From: Microbacterium salsuginis
Lineage (GTDB): Bacteria; Actinomycetota; Actinomycetes; Actinomycetales; Microbacteriaceae
Length of the DNA: 64,000 bases
Assembly (NCBI RefSeq): GCF_012524205.1
Contig: NZ_JABACI010000003.1
Span: 124,001-188,000, forward strand
Reading direction: 5' to 3'
A model generated the notes under the pieces. It worked only from the letters and a program-made list of their open reading frames with translations, was not told the DNA's origin and did not search any database. Below are positions 50,313 through 58,353 of the stretch, piece after piece (the first letter of the stretch is position 1; every line of letters starts with the position of its first letter). Both the position numbers and the translations under genes were made by a program.

Positions 50313-50355
50313 CGCTCGGCGGCCGGGTTGCCTGTTGACCCCCGGTCGCCGAGCG
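50313..50355. terminator. Intercistronic hairpin after the binding-protein gene
   Basis: Fifteen-base arms at 50313-50327 and 50341-50355 pair with one mismatch around a 13-base loop, 30 bases after the stop. It likely stabilises or partially ends the upstream transcript, raising binding-protein level relative to the catabolic genes. Confidence 0.7.
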
Positions 50356-50411
50356 ACGAGCGTAGCGGAGAGCGCTGCGACCAGTCCTGCGCCCCGGAAG
50401 GAGAGTGCGCC

Positions 50412-51746
50412 ATGACGACCGACGACCTCGACGCCCGCGCGAAGCAGCTGGACAGCGACCACGTGTTCCACTCGTGGTCGGCGCAGGCGGGCCTCGACCT
50501 GCCGGTGATCGCCGGCGGCCGGGGCACAGTGGTGTGGGACCATGCCGGCCACCGCATGCTCGACTTCGCCAGCCAGCTCGTGAACGTCAACATCGGCCAC
50601 CAGCATCCGGCCGTCGTCGCGGCGATCCAGGCGCAGGCGGCCGAACTCGCGACGATCGGTCCCGCGACGGCGAATCTCACGCGCGGCGAGGCGGCGGCGC
50701 GCATCCTGTCGAAGGCCCCGGACGGATTCGCCAAGGTGTTCTTCACCAACGGCGGCGCGGATGCCGTCGAGAACGCGATCCGCATGGCCAGGCTCCACGC
50801 TTCTCGTCAGAACCCCGGCCGCGACACCGTCCTCTCGACGTACCGCTCGTACCACGGCAACACCGGGGCGGCGATCGTCGCGACCGGCGACTGGCGACGG
50901 ATGCCGAACCAGTACGCGCGCGGACACGCGCACTTCTTCGGGCCGTACCTGTACCGCAGCGAGTTCTGGGCCACCACACCCGAGGAGGAGTGCGAGCGCG
51001 CGCTCCACCACCTGGAGCGCGTGATCCAGTCCGAAGGCCCTTCGACCATCGCGGCGGTCCTGCTCGAGTCGGTGCCGGGAACGGCGGGCATCCTCGTGCC
51101 GCCGCCCGGGTACCTCGCCGGGGTCCGGGCATTGTGCGACCGCTACGACCTGCTCCTCATCCTGGACGAGGTCATGTGCGGCTTCGGCCGCACCGGCCGC
51201 TGGTTCGCATTCGACGGGCACGACGTCGTGCCCGACCTCGTCACGTTCGCGAAGGGCGTGAACTCCGGCTACGTGCCGGTCGGCGGCGTGATCATCTCCG
51301 ACCCGATCTCGAAGACGTTCGACGATCGGGTCTTCCCCGGCGGACTCACGTATTCCGGGCATCCCCTGGCCGCGGCATCCATCGTCGCCTCGATCGACGC
51401 GATGCAGGACGAGGGCATCGTCGACAACGCCCGCCGCGTGGGGGAAGAGGCGATCGGCCCGGGCCTGCGCGCACTCGCCGAGGACCACCGCCTCATCGGG
51501 GAGGTGCGCGGCGAGGGCGTCTTCTGGGCCATCGAGCTGGTCACCGACCGTGAGACCCGCGAGCCCGTGGGCGCCGACGTGATCGGGCGGCTCAAGAAGG
51601 AGCTCACTTCGCGCGGGCTGCTGCCCTTCACCGCCGAGAACCGCATCCACGTCGTGCCGCCCTGCGTGGTCACGGCCGGGGAGGTGGATCAGGCGATGTC
51701 GATCTACCATGAAGCTCTGACGAGCGTCGAAGCGGATCTCGCCTGA
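50412..51746 (+). CDS. Class III aminotransferase, probably beta-alanine transaminase
   Basis: 444 residues, PLP fold type I. The PLP lysine is Lys281 in TFAKGVNSGYVPVGG, and LLILDEVMCGFGRTGRWFA near 250 supplies the cofactor Asp. Class III omega-aminotransferases with this neighbourhood convert beta-alanine (or beta-aminoisobutyrate) to malonate semialdehyde. That product is the substrate of the dehydrogenase encoded next. Ribosome site GGAAGGAGAG lies before the ATG; earlier starts add unrelated sequence. Confidence 0.9.
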   Translation: MTTDDLDARAKQLDSDHVFHSWSAQAGLDLPVIAGGRGTVVWDHAGHRMLDFASQLVNVNIGHQHPAVVAAIQAQAAELATIGPATANLTRGEAAARILSKAPDGFAKVFFTNGGADAVENAIRMARLHASRQNPGRDTVLSTYRSYHGNTGAAIVATGDWRRMPNQYARGHAHFFGPYLYRSEFWATTPEEECERALHHLERVIQSEGPSTIAAVLLESVPGTAGILVPPPGYLAGVRALCDRYDLLLILDEVMCGFGRTGRWFAFDGHDVVPDLVTFAKGVNSGYVPVGGVIISDPISKTFDDRVFPGGLTYSGHPLAAASIVASIDAMQDEGIVDNARRVGEEAIGPGLRALAEDHRLIGEVRGEGVFWAIELVTDRETREPVGADVIGRLKKELTSRGLLPFTAENRIHVVPPCVVTAGEVDQAMSIYHEALTSVEADLA

Positions 51747-51786
51747 TGTCCCCTTACGAGGGGGACTTCCAAAGGAGGAAGACAAC

Positions 51787-53322
51787 ATGACAGACACCAC
51801 GACAGTGGCCCCGCCCACGGCGGATGCCGAGACCTCGGTCCTCGATCACTGGGTCGGCGGCGCACCGTGGACCGGAGAATCCGACCGCACCGGACAGGTG
51901 TTCAACCCCGCGCTCGGCACCGTGCAGAAGCAGGTGCGGTTCGCCTCCACGGCGGACGTGGACCATGCGGTCGGCGTCGCACACACAGCATGGGCGAAGT
52001 GGCGCGACACCTCCATCGCGAAGCGCCAGGCGGTCATGTTCGCGTTCCGTGAGCTGCTGAACCAGCGCAAGGACGAACTCGCCGAGATCCTCACGTCCGA
52101 GCACGGCAAGGTGCTCTCGGACGCACTGGGCGAGATCGCCCGAGGCATGGAGGTCGTCGAGTTCGCGTGCGGCGTCGGCCACCTCACCAAGGGCGCCTAT
52201 ACCGAGAACGCCTCGAGCGGCATCGACGTCTACACGATGAAGCAGCCGCTCGGCGTCGTGGGCATCATCAGCCCCTTCAACTTCCCGGCCATGGTGCCGC
52301 TGTGGTTCTTCTCCGTCGCACTCGCGGCCGGCAACGCCGTGATCCTGAAGCCCTCCGAGAAGGACCCGACCGCCGCCAACTGGATGGCGGCGCTGCTCAC
52401 CGAGGCGGGCCTGCCGGCCGGCGTCTTCAACGTGGTGCACGGCGACAAGGAGGCCGTGGACGCTCTGCTGGAGCACCCCGACGTGCGCGCGATCTCGTTC
52501 GTGGGCTCGACCCCGATCGCGAAGTACGTCTATGAGACGGCCACCTCGCACGGCAAGCGCGTGCAGGCGTTCGGCGGGGCGAAGAACCACATGCTGGTGC
52601 TGCCGGATGCCGACCTCGACCTCGCAGCGGACGCCGCCGTCAACGCCGGCTTCGGCTCGGCGGGCGAGCGCTGCATGGCCATCTCGGTCGTGCTCGCCGT
52701 CGACACGGTGGCAGACGAGTTCGTGCGCAAGGTCTCGGAGCGCATGAAGACGCTCCGCACCGGCGACGGCATGCGCGGCTGCGACATGGGGCCGCTCATC
52801 ACCGGACAGCACCGCGACAAGGTCACCTCGTACATCGATGTCGCCGCGTCGGACGGCGCCGCGGTGGTCGTCGACGGCCGCGACGTCGAGATCGACGGCG
52901 ACCCGAACGGCTTCTGGCTGGGCCCGACGCTCATCGACAACGTGCCGACGACCTCCTCGGTGTACGCCGACGAGGTATTCGGCCCGGTGCTCTCGGTCGT
53001 GCGCGTCGAGGGCTACGAGGACGGCCTCGACATCATCAACTCCAGCCCGTACGGCAACGGCACCGCGATCTTCACGAACGACGGCGGCGCCGCCCGGCGC
53101 TTCCAGCACGAGGCCACGGTCGGCATGATCGGCATCAACGTGCCGATCCCGGTGCCGGTCGCGTACCACTCGTTCGGCGGCTGGAAGGCCTCGCACTTCG
53201 GTGACACCAAGGCCTATGGCCCCCACGCGTTCGAGTTCTTCACCGCCGAGAAGGCCGTGACCTCGCGCTGGCTCGATCCGTCGCACGGCGGCCTGAACCT
53301 GGGCTTCCCCCAGCACACGTGA
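51787..53322 (+). CDS. mmsA: CoA-acylating (methyl)malonate-semialdehyde dehydrogenase
   Basis: 511 residues, aldehyde dehydrogenase family. The nucleophile is Cys296 in GSAGERCMAISV, the family form of the active site; GIISPFNFPAMVPLWFF near 157 and KPSEKDPTAANWM near 188 are methylmalonate-semialdehyde dehydrogenase signatures. It converts malonate semialdehyde to acetyl-CoA and CO2, or the methyl form to propionyl-CoA, closing pyrimidine breakdown. GGAGGAAGACAAC precedes the ATG. The last gene of the operon, ended by a hairpin. Confidence 0.95.
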   Translation: MTDTTTVAPPTADAETSVLDHWVGGAPWTGESDRTGQVFNPALGTVQKQVRFASTADVDHAVGVAHTAWAKWRDTSIAKRQAVMFAFRELLNQRKDELAEILTSEHGKVLSDALGEIARGMEVVEFACGVGHLTKGAYTENASSGIDVYTMKQPLGVVGIISPFNFPAMVPLWFFSVALAAGNAVILKPSEKDPTAANWMAALLTEAGLPAGVFNVVHGDKEAVDALLEHPDVRAISFVGSTPIAKYVYETATSHGKRVQAFGGAKNHMLVLPDADLDLAADAAVNAGFGSAGERCMAISVVLAVDTVADEFVRKVSERMKTLRTGDGMRGCDMGPLITGQHRDKVTSYIDVAASDGAAVVVDGRDVEIDGDPNGFWLGPTLIDNVPTTSSVYADEVFGPVLSVVRVEGYEDGLDIINSSPYGNGTAIFTNDGGAARRFQHEATVGMIGINVPIPVPVAYHSFGGWKASHFGDTKAYGPHAFEFFTAEKAVTSRWLDPSHGGLNLGFPQHT

Positions 53323-53329
53323 CCGACCT

Positions 53330-53401
53330 CGGTCGTTGAGCCAGCTCGTTCGCGGTTCCTGAGTAGCGACGAAGGAGCGTTTCGAGGAGGCTCAACGACC
53401 G
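53330..53401. terminator. Inverted repeat between convergent mmsA and lipid-kinase genes
   Basis: Perfect 13-bp arms CGGTCGTTGAGCC (53330-53342) and GGCTCAACGACCG (53389-53401) around a 46-base centre. It lies at the meeting point of two transcripts and overlaps the lipid-kinase stop codon. Same GTTGAG/CTCAAC ends as the element at 43776. Confidence 0.7.
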
Positions 53402-54372
53402 GGCCGCGGTGGCACGAAGACCGTCACCGCGCGAGGGACGGCGACGCAGCGCAACGTGAACTCGTCGCCCGGTTCTTCCTCGAGTTCGCCGTCATGGACG
53501 AAGACCGACGGATGCCCCGGCCCAGGGCGGACGGTCAGCTCGAAGTCCGAAACGACCAGGCGCTCCACGTCGGACCGCGGCGGCATGAGGCGCAACGCGC
53601 GCAGCACGGCGGCGGTTCGCCGGCCGAAGGCGAGCGACGCGATCGCCCGCAGCCGGGTGCCGCGGGCATGGTGGATCCGCACATCGAGCACGGGCTCCTC
53701 GAGGTGCGCGCGCTGCATCGTGGCGACCCGGCGCGGGTCGTTGCGACCGACCCCGACGAACACCGACCACACACGCGCGCGGCGGCCCTCGCGCACGACG
53801 ATCAGGGGCTCCGCGTCGCGAAGGGCGTGCCACGCCGCCACGACCCCGCCGAGCCACTTGCCGAGGCGGGGCCGGTGCCGCTCGCGCTCGTCGATGAGCT
53901 CGGGGTAGGCGCCGACCGAGACCGCGTTGAGCGCGAGGATCGCCGTGCCGTCCGCCACAGTCACCTCGACCGCGCTGACCTCGATCGTGGTCCCGGCCTG
54001 GAAGGCGTCGATCGCGGTCGCCACATCAGTGAGCCCGGCCGATCCCGCGAAGTGATTGAACGTGCCCCCGGGCAGCACCAGCAGCGGCCGTCGGTAGCGC
54101 CGGGCGAGCTGCGCCATGCGCGAGACCGACCCGTCGCCCCCGTACACGCCGAGGACGGCGGGGGCTGCCGCGCCCCGCTCCATGGCCTCCTCGACGATCG
54201 CGTCGAGGTCGTCTCCCTCACCGAGCTCGCGGACGACAGCCTCGGGCAGTCTCTCGGTGAACAGAGCCGCAGGATCGCTGCGGATCACCGCAGTGCCGGA
54301 CTGCGCGTTGCGCACGATCAGGACACCACGGCCGTCGGCGGCGGGCGGCACTGACACCGTGCCTGGCTCCAT
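53392..54372 (-). CDS. Diacylglycerol/lipid kinase catalytic-domain protein
   Basis: 326 residues, DAGK_cat family (YegS/DgkB-like). GVYGGDGSVSR near residues 76-86 is the nucleotide-binding GGDG motif, and LVLPGGTFNHFA near 100 is the family's second motif. It phosphorylates a lipid or sphingosine-like alcohol; the substrate is not evident. The ATG at 54372 gives a normal length. Its stop meets the mmsA terminator. Confidence 0.88.
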   Translation of the reverse strand: MEPGTVSVPPAADGRGVLIVRNAQSGTAVIRSDPAALFTERLPEAVVRELGEGDDLDAIVEEAMERGAAAPAVLGVYGGDGSVSRMAQLARRYRRPLLVLPGGTFNHFAGSAGLTDVATAIDAFQAGTTIEVSAVEVTVADGTAILALNAVSVGAYPELIDERERHRPRLGKWLGGVVAAWHALRDAEPLIVVREGRRARVWSVFVGVGRNDPRRVATMQRAHLEEPVLDVRIHHARGTRLRAIASLAFGRRTAAVLRALRLMPPRSDVERLVVSDFELTVRPGPGHPSVFVHDGELEEEPGDEFTLRCVAVPRAVTVFVPPRPGR

Positions 54373-54402
54373 GCTCCGAGGGTACTCGCGAGACACCGCC
54401 GC

Positions 54403-54849
54403 TCACGCCGGAAGGATCGGCCGGTTCTCGTAGAACGTCTGCAGCACGACCGTCGTACGCGTGTTGACGGACGCGGCCAGCCGGATGTCGCGGATCAGCG
54501 ACTCGAGATGCCGCGGCGAAGCCACACGCGCGAAGAGCATGTAGCTCGCGTCACCCGCGATCGAGTGACACGCCTCGATCTCGGCGAGGTGCTCGAGCAG
54601 TTCGGGAGCGTTGTCGGGCTGCGCCGGATCCAGTGGCGTGATCTCGATGAAGGCCGACAGCGGCTTGCCGACCGCCTCGGGGTCGACCGCGGCGCGGTAG
54701 CCGGTGATCACACCGCGCGTCTCGAGCCGCCGCAGCCGCGTCTGCACGGCCGAGACCGACAGACCGACCGCGGCCGAGAGCTCGGCGAGCGTGGCCCGGG
54801 CGTTGAGTGAGACCTCGCGCACGATCCGTTGATCGACAGCATCCTCCAT
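54403..54849 (-). CDS. Lrp/AsnC-family transcription regulator
   Basis: 148 residues. The helix-turn-helix lies at about 20-45 (TLAELSAAVGLSVSAVQTRLRRL) and the RAM ligand-binding domain at about 65-140. Such proteins form octamers or dimers that sense amino acids. It is divergent from the DUF6421 gene with only 82 bases between, so it most likely controls itself and that gene. A partial palindrome GGAAGA...TCTTCC lies between them. Confidence 0.93.
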   Translation of the reverse strand: MEDAVDQRIVREVSLNARATLAELSAAVGLSVSAVQTRLRRLETRGVITGYRAAVDPEAVGKPLSAFIEITPLDPAQPDNAPELLEHLAEIEACHSIAGDASYMLFARVASPRHLESLIRDIRLAASVNTRTTVVLQTFYENRPILPA

Positions 54850-54853
54850 ACGT

Positions 54854-54895
54854 GGAAGAATATCGGTGATTGCCTGCTATTGCCGGAAATCTTCC
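54854..54895. promoter_or_regulatory. Candidate Lrp-type operator
   Basis: GGAAGA at 54854-54859 and TCTTCC at 54890-54895 form a dyad, with CGG/CCG inside and an AT-rich centre unusual for this genome, in the 82-base divergent gap. Confidence 0.4.
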
Positions 54896-54931
54896 CGTAC
54901 ACGCCCTCTTCCTCGAAGATCGGAGGTTCCC

Positions 54932-56446
54932 ATGCACCGCACTGAGCCTGTCGAAGTGTCCATGACCGCGCACCACGCGAGGTCCATCGTCGGAGAGCCC
55001 GAGGTTGTCGAGGACGCCGCTCTCGAGGACGCCGTCCTCGAGGACCACCCGGCGTGGCTGTCGCTCAAGGCCGCGGCGACGGCGCTGCAGGCACTGCAGG
55101 TGCAGGACGGATCGATTCCGGATGCCGCGTCCCACGCCGCCGCCCGGACGCACGTCGCCGCGATCACCGGGGCCATCACCGAGCTGCGGCCGCTCTTCCC
55201 CCACGACGACACCTATCTCGAAGCATCCGTCCGCGACTTCGAGCGCTGGGCCGACGGGGGGTTCGGCGTGCCGGACTTCCTCGAGTCGCTCGTGGCGTTC
55301 CAGCCGCAGCAGCACCGGATCGACGGCATCCGTCATCTCGTCATCTTTCCGATGTACACGCAGAACGGCTCGTCCAACCGGTTCGTCGAGGCGGTGCTCG
55401 TCGAGGTGATCTGGCCCGAATTCATCGCGCAGCTCGAGACCGAGTACACGAACCGGCTGTTCGTGTCGCTGCGGTTCCTCGACTTCACGCCCGGCTACGA
55501 CACCAACAGCGCCGTGCTGTTCCCCGAGACCGTCGGCATGCGCGAGATCCCGCCGTTCACGTGGGGCGCGATCTTCCAGGACCGCGAGGCCGCGCGCTAC
55601 CGTCGCGTCGTCCGCGCAGCGGCTGAGATCACCAAGCTCGACCTCCCCGCCGACGCCGCGCGCATGCTCGACGACCAGGCGCTCACCGAGAAGACGTTCG
55701 TGATGTGGGACATCATCCACGACCGCACGCACATGCGCGGCGACCTGCCGTTCGACCCGTTCATGATCAAGCAGCGGATGCCGTACTTCCTGTATTCGCT
55801 CGAGGAGCTGCGGTGCGACCTCACGGCGTTCCGCGAGTGCGTCGCCATCGCGACGCGCCTCTCGGCGCGGGACGACCTCGGCACCGTCGAGCGCGAGACG
55901 CTCGAGCACGCGAAGCTCGTACAGTACGCGGTGATCTTCGACCGGATCTTCCGGTTCGCGATCACCGGCTCGCGTGTGCGCAACTACGACGGGCTCGGCG
56001 GTCAGCTGCTGTTCGCGTGGCTGCACCAGCGTGGCGTGCTGCACTGGACCGACACGTCGCTCGCGTTCGACTGGGACGAGGTGCCGGCCGCGGTGGTCGC
56101 TCTCGCCGACGCGATCGACGAGCTGTACTGGCGCTCGATCGACCGTCCGAAGAAGGCGCACTGGCTGGCGGCGTACGAGCTGGTCCGCTCGACTCTGACG
56201 CCGAATCCCGCGTCGGCGTGGGCCCGCGGGCTCGGCGACGACGTCCTCGCTGGACCGCCGAAAGGCTACACCGACGCGGTCCTGGACGACGAGTTCCCGC
56301 TGTCGATGTTCTACGAGGCGCTCGAGAAGAAGATGAAGCCGATCATCGAGTCGACGGCGGCATCACGGGGCGCGCGGATGCATGAGGCCGGTCGGCTCTC
56401 GGGTCGATCTGCGCTCGCCGAGGACGCGGGCCGCCGACGCCGATAG
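54932..56446 (+). CDS. DUF6421 family protein
   Basis: 504 residues, no signal or membrane helix. It matches the actinobacterial DUF6421 group in length and sequence blocks (FPMYTQNGSSNRFVEAV near 136, WDIIHDRTHMRGDLPFD near 257). The HD-like HDRTHMRGD with an upstream Asp hints at a metal site, but this is only a pattern. Start at 54932 has CGGAGG five bases upstream; an ATG ten codons later is possible. Probably regulated by the divergent Lrp-type protein. Function unknown. Confidence 0.8.
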   Translation: MHRTEPVEVSMTAHHARSIVGEPEVVEDAALEDAVLEDHPAWLSLKAAATALQALQVQDGSIPDAASHAAARTHVAAITGAITELRPLFPHDDTYLEASVRDFERWADGGFGVPDFLESLVAFQPQQHRIDGIRHLVIFPMYTQNGSSNRFVEAVLVEVIWPEFIAQLETEYTNRLFVSLRFLDFTPGYDTNSAVLFPETVGMREIPPFTWGAIFQDREAARYRRVVRAAAEITKLDLPADAARMLDDQALTEKTFVMWDIIHDRTHMRGDLPFDPFMIKQRMPYFLYSLEELRCDLTAFRECVAIATRLSARDDLGTVERETLEHAKLVQYAVIFDRIFRFAITGSRVRNYDGLGGQLLFAWLHQRGVLHWTDTSLAFDWDEVPAAVVALADAIDELYWRSIDRPKKAHWLAAYELVRSTLTPNPASAWARGLGDDVLAGPPKGYTDAVLDDEFPLSMFYEALEKKMKPIIESTAASRGARMHEAGRLSGRSALAEDAGRRRR

Positions 56447-56497
56447 CGTGGTCGTTCGGCGAGAACGCGCGTCTCGGACGCGGGAAGGCGAGGAGAC

Positions 56498-57175
56498 ATG
56501 AGTGTGAGCGGCAAGCTGGTGGTGCTGGCGGGCGCGACGAGCGCCTCGGGGCTCGCCGCCGCGCGCGTCCTCTCGGGCGACGGCGCGCGGGTCGTCGCCG
56601 TCGGCCGTCACCGCTCCAAATTGGCCGCCCTCGCCGAGGAGGTGCCGGACGCGCGCCTGGAGGTCTGCGACCTCACCGACGAAGCGGAGGTCGGCGCCCT
56701 CGCCGAGCGCATCCACGCGACCGACGGCAGGGTGGACGGGGTGCTGCACCTCGTCGGCGGATGGCGGGGCGGCGGCGGGCTCGGCGGGCAGACCGACGCC
56801 GACTACCGAGAGCTCGAGGGTTCGTTCACCGCGCTGCGTCATGTCAGCCGCGCTTTCGACGAGGACCTGCGCGCATCCGACGCCGGGCGCCTCGCCGTGG
56901 TGTCCTCCACCGCGGTGACCCGTCCTCTCGCCGGCGGAGCCAACTACGCGGCGGTCAAAGCCGCGACCGAGGCGTGGGCGCGCGCGGTCGCTCAGGGCTT
57001 CGCGAAGGCGGCACGGGACGCGGAGCAGCCGTTGCGCGCGGCATCCGTCATCTTCCGGGTCAAGAGCCTGTCGGGACTCGAGGATGCCCTCGCGCAGCGA
57101 TTCGCCGACCTGTTCGTCTCGCAGGCCGACGAGATCAACGACACCGTGGTCGAGCTGACCGACCCCTCGCTCTGA
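56498..57175 (+). CDS. Short-chain dehydrogenase/reductase
   Basis: 225 residues. The nucleotide-binding loop is altered from TGxxxGxG to AGATSASGLA near residues 10-19. AVVSSTAVTR (about 130) holds the Ser, and NYAAVKAATEAW (about 149) the Tyr-Lys pair, so catalysis is possible. Cofactor preference and substrate unknown. AAGGCGAGGAGAC precedes the ATG. A 7-bp hairpin follows the stop. Confidence 0.85.
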   Translation: MSVSGKLVVLAGATSASGLAAARVLSGDGARVVAVGRHRSKLAALAEEVPDARLEVCDLTDEAEVGALAERIHATDGRVDGVLHLVGGWRGGGGLGGQTDADYRELEGSFTALRHVSRAFDEDLRASDAGRLAVVSSTAVTRPLAGGANYAAVKAATEAWARAVAQGFAKAARDAEQPLRAASVIFRVKSLSGLEDALAQRFADLFVSQADEINDTVVELTDPSL

Positions 57176-57185
57176 CCCCGCCCCT

Positions 57186-57208
57186 CGGCGGGTGAAGCGC
57201 TCCCGCCG
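57186..57208. terminator. Short terminator hairpin after the SDR gene
   Basis: CGGCGGG (57186-57192) pairs perfectly with CCCGCCG (57202-57208) around nine bases. It sits right before the next gene's promoter. Confidence 0.55.
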
Positions 57209-57211
57209 AAC

Positions 57212-57217
57212 TAGATT
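57212..57217 (+). promoter_or_regulatory. Candidate -10 hexamer before threonine aldolase
   Basis: TAGATT ends eight bases before the GTG at 57226; there is no Shine-Dalgarno, which suggests a leaderless or near-leaderless transcript. Confidence 0.45.
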
Positions 57218-57225
57218 GGACATCC

Positions 57226-58299
57226 GTGACCACACTCCACGACCCGAACCTGCGCGGCTTCGCCTCAGACAACTACTCCGGCATCCACCCCGAGGTGCTC
57301 GCCGCGATCGCCGCCGCGAACGACGGCCACCAGGTCGCGTACGGCGACGACATCTACACCGAGCGGTTGCAGGAGGTCTTCGCCCGCCACTTCGGCGAGG
57401 GCGTCGAGGCCTTCCCGGTGTTCAACGGCACCGGGGCGAACGTCGTCGGCCTGCAGTCAATGCTGCCGCGCTGGGGTGCCGTGGTCGCCGCGGGCACGGC
57501 GCACATCAACGTCGACGAGGGCGGGGCGCCCGAGCGGGTCGCCGGCATCAAGCTGCTGACCGTGCCGACCGACGACGGCAAGCTCACACCCGAGCTGATC
57601 GACCGCGAGGCCTGGGGATGGGGCGACGAGCACCGCGCGCAGCCCCTCGCCGTCTCGATCACGCAGTCGACCGAGCTGGGCACGCTCTACACCGTCGACG
57701 AGGTCTCGGCGATCGCGGACCACGCGCACCGGCTCGGGATGAACGTCCACATGGACGGGTCCCGGCTCTCCAACGCCGCGGCCTCCCTCGGCGTGCCCTT
57801 CCGCGCGTTCACGCGTGACGCGGGCGTCGATGTGCTCAGCTTCGGCGGCACCAAGAACGGCGCGATGCTCGGCGAGGCTGTCGTGGTGCTCAACCCCGAG
57901 GCGTCGACCGGCTTGAAGTTCCTGCGCAAGCTCGACATGCAGCTCGCCTCGAAGATGCGGTTCGTGTCTGCGCAGCTGATCGCGCTCCTCGAGGACGACC
58001 TGTGGCTGCGCAACGCGTCGCACTCCAACGCCATGGCGCGGCGACTGCGTGCGGGCGTCGAGGCGGGCATCGCGGACGGTTCCATCCGCGGCGTCGCGTT
58101 CACGCAGCCGACGCAGGCCAACGGCGTGTTCGCAACGCTGCCCGACGGAGTCGCCGACCGGCTGCGCGAATCGTTCCGGTTCTACGACTGGGATGCCTCG
58201 AAGAACGAGGTGCGCTGGATGTGCAGCTTCGACACGTCCGAGAACGACATCGACGCGTTCATCGCCGCGATCGCCCGCGAGACCTCGGCGGCCTCCTAG
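57226..58299 (+). CDS. Threonine aldolase (low-specificity, beta-eliminating-lyase fold)
   Basis: 357 residues. GFASDNYSGIHPEVLAAI at the N-terminus, HINVDEGGAPE near 84, MDGSRLSNAA near 173 and the PLP lysine in LSFGGTKNGAMLGEA (about 211) are standard for L-threonine aldolases. Cleaves L-threonine or allo-threonine to glycine and acetaldehyde. Start codon GTG. Confidence 0.92.
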   Translation: MTTLHDPNLRGFASDNYSGIHPEVLAAIAAANDGHQVAYGDDIYTERLQEVFARHFGEGVEAFPVFNGTGANVVGLQSMLPRWGAVVAAGTAHINVDEGGAPERVAGIKLLTVPTDDGKLTPELIDREAWGWGDEHRAQPLAVSITQSTELGTLYTVDEVSAIADHAHRLGMNVHMDGSRLSNAAASLGVPFRAFTRDAGVDVLSFGGTKNGAMLGEAVVVLNPEASTGLKFLRKLDMQLASKMRFVSAQLIALLEDDLWLRNASHSNAMARRLRAGVEAGIADGSIRGVAFTQPTQANGVFATLPDGVADRLRESFRFYDWDASKNEVRWMCSFDTSENDIDAFIAAIARETSAAS

Positions 58300-58353
58300 C
58301 GCCGCCCCCTGCCCGGCGGGTCCCGGGCGATCCGCCGGGACCCGCGCGCGGGC

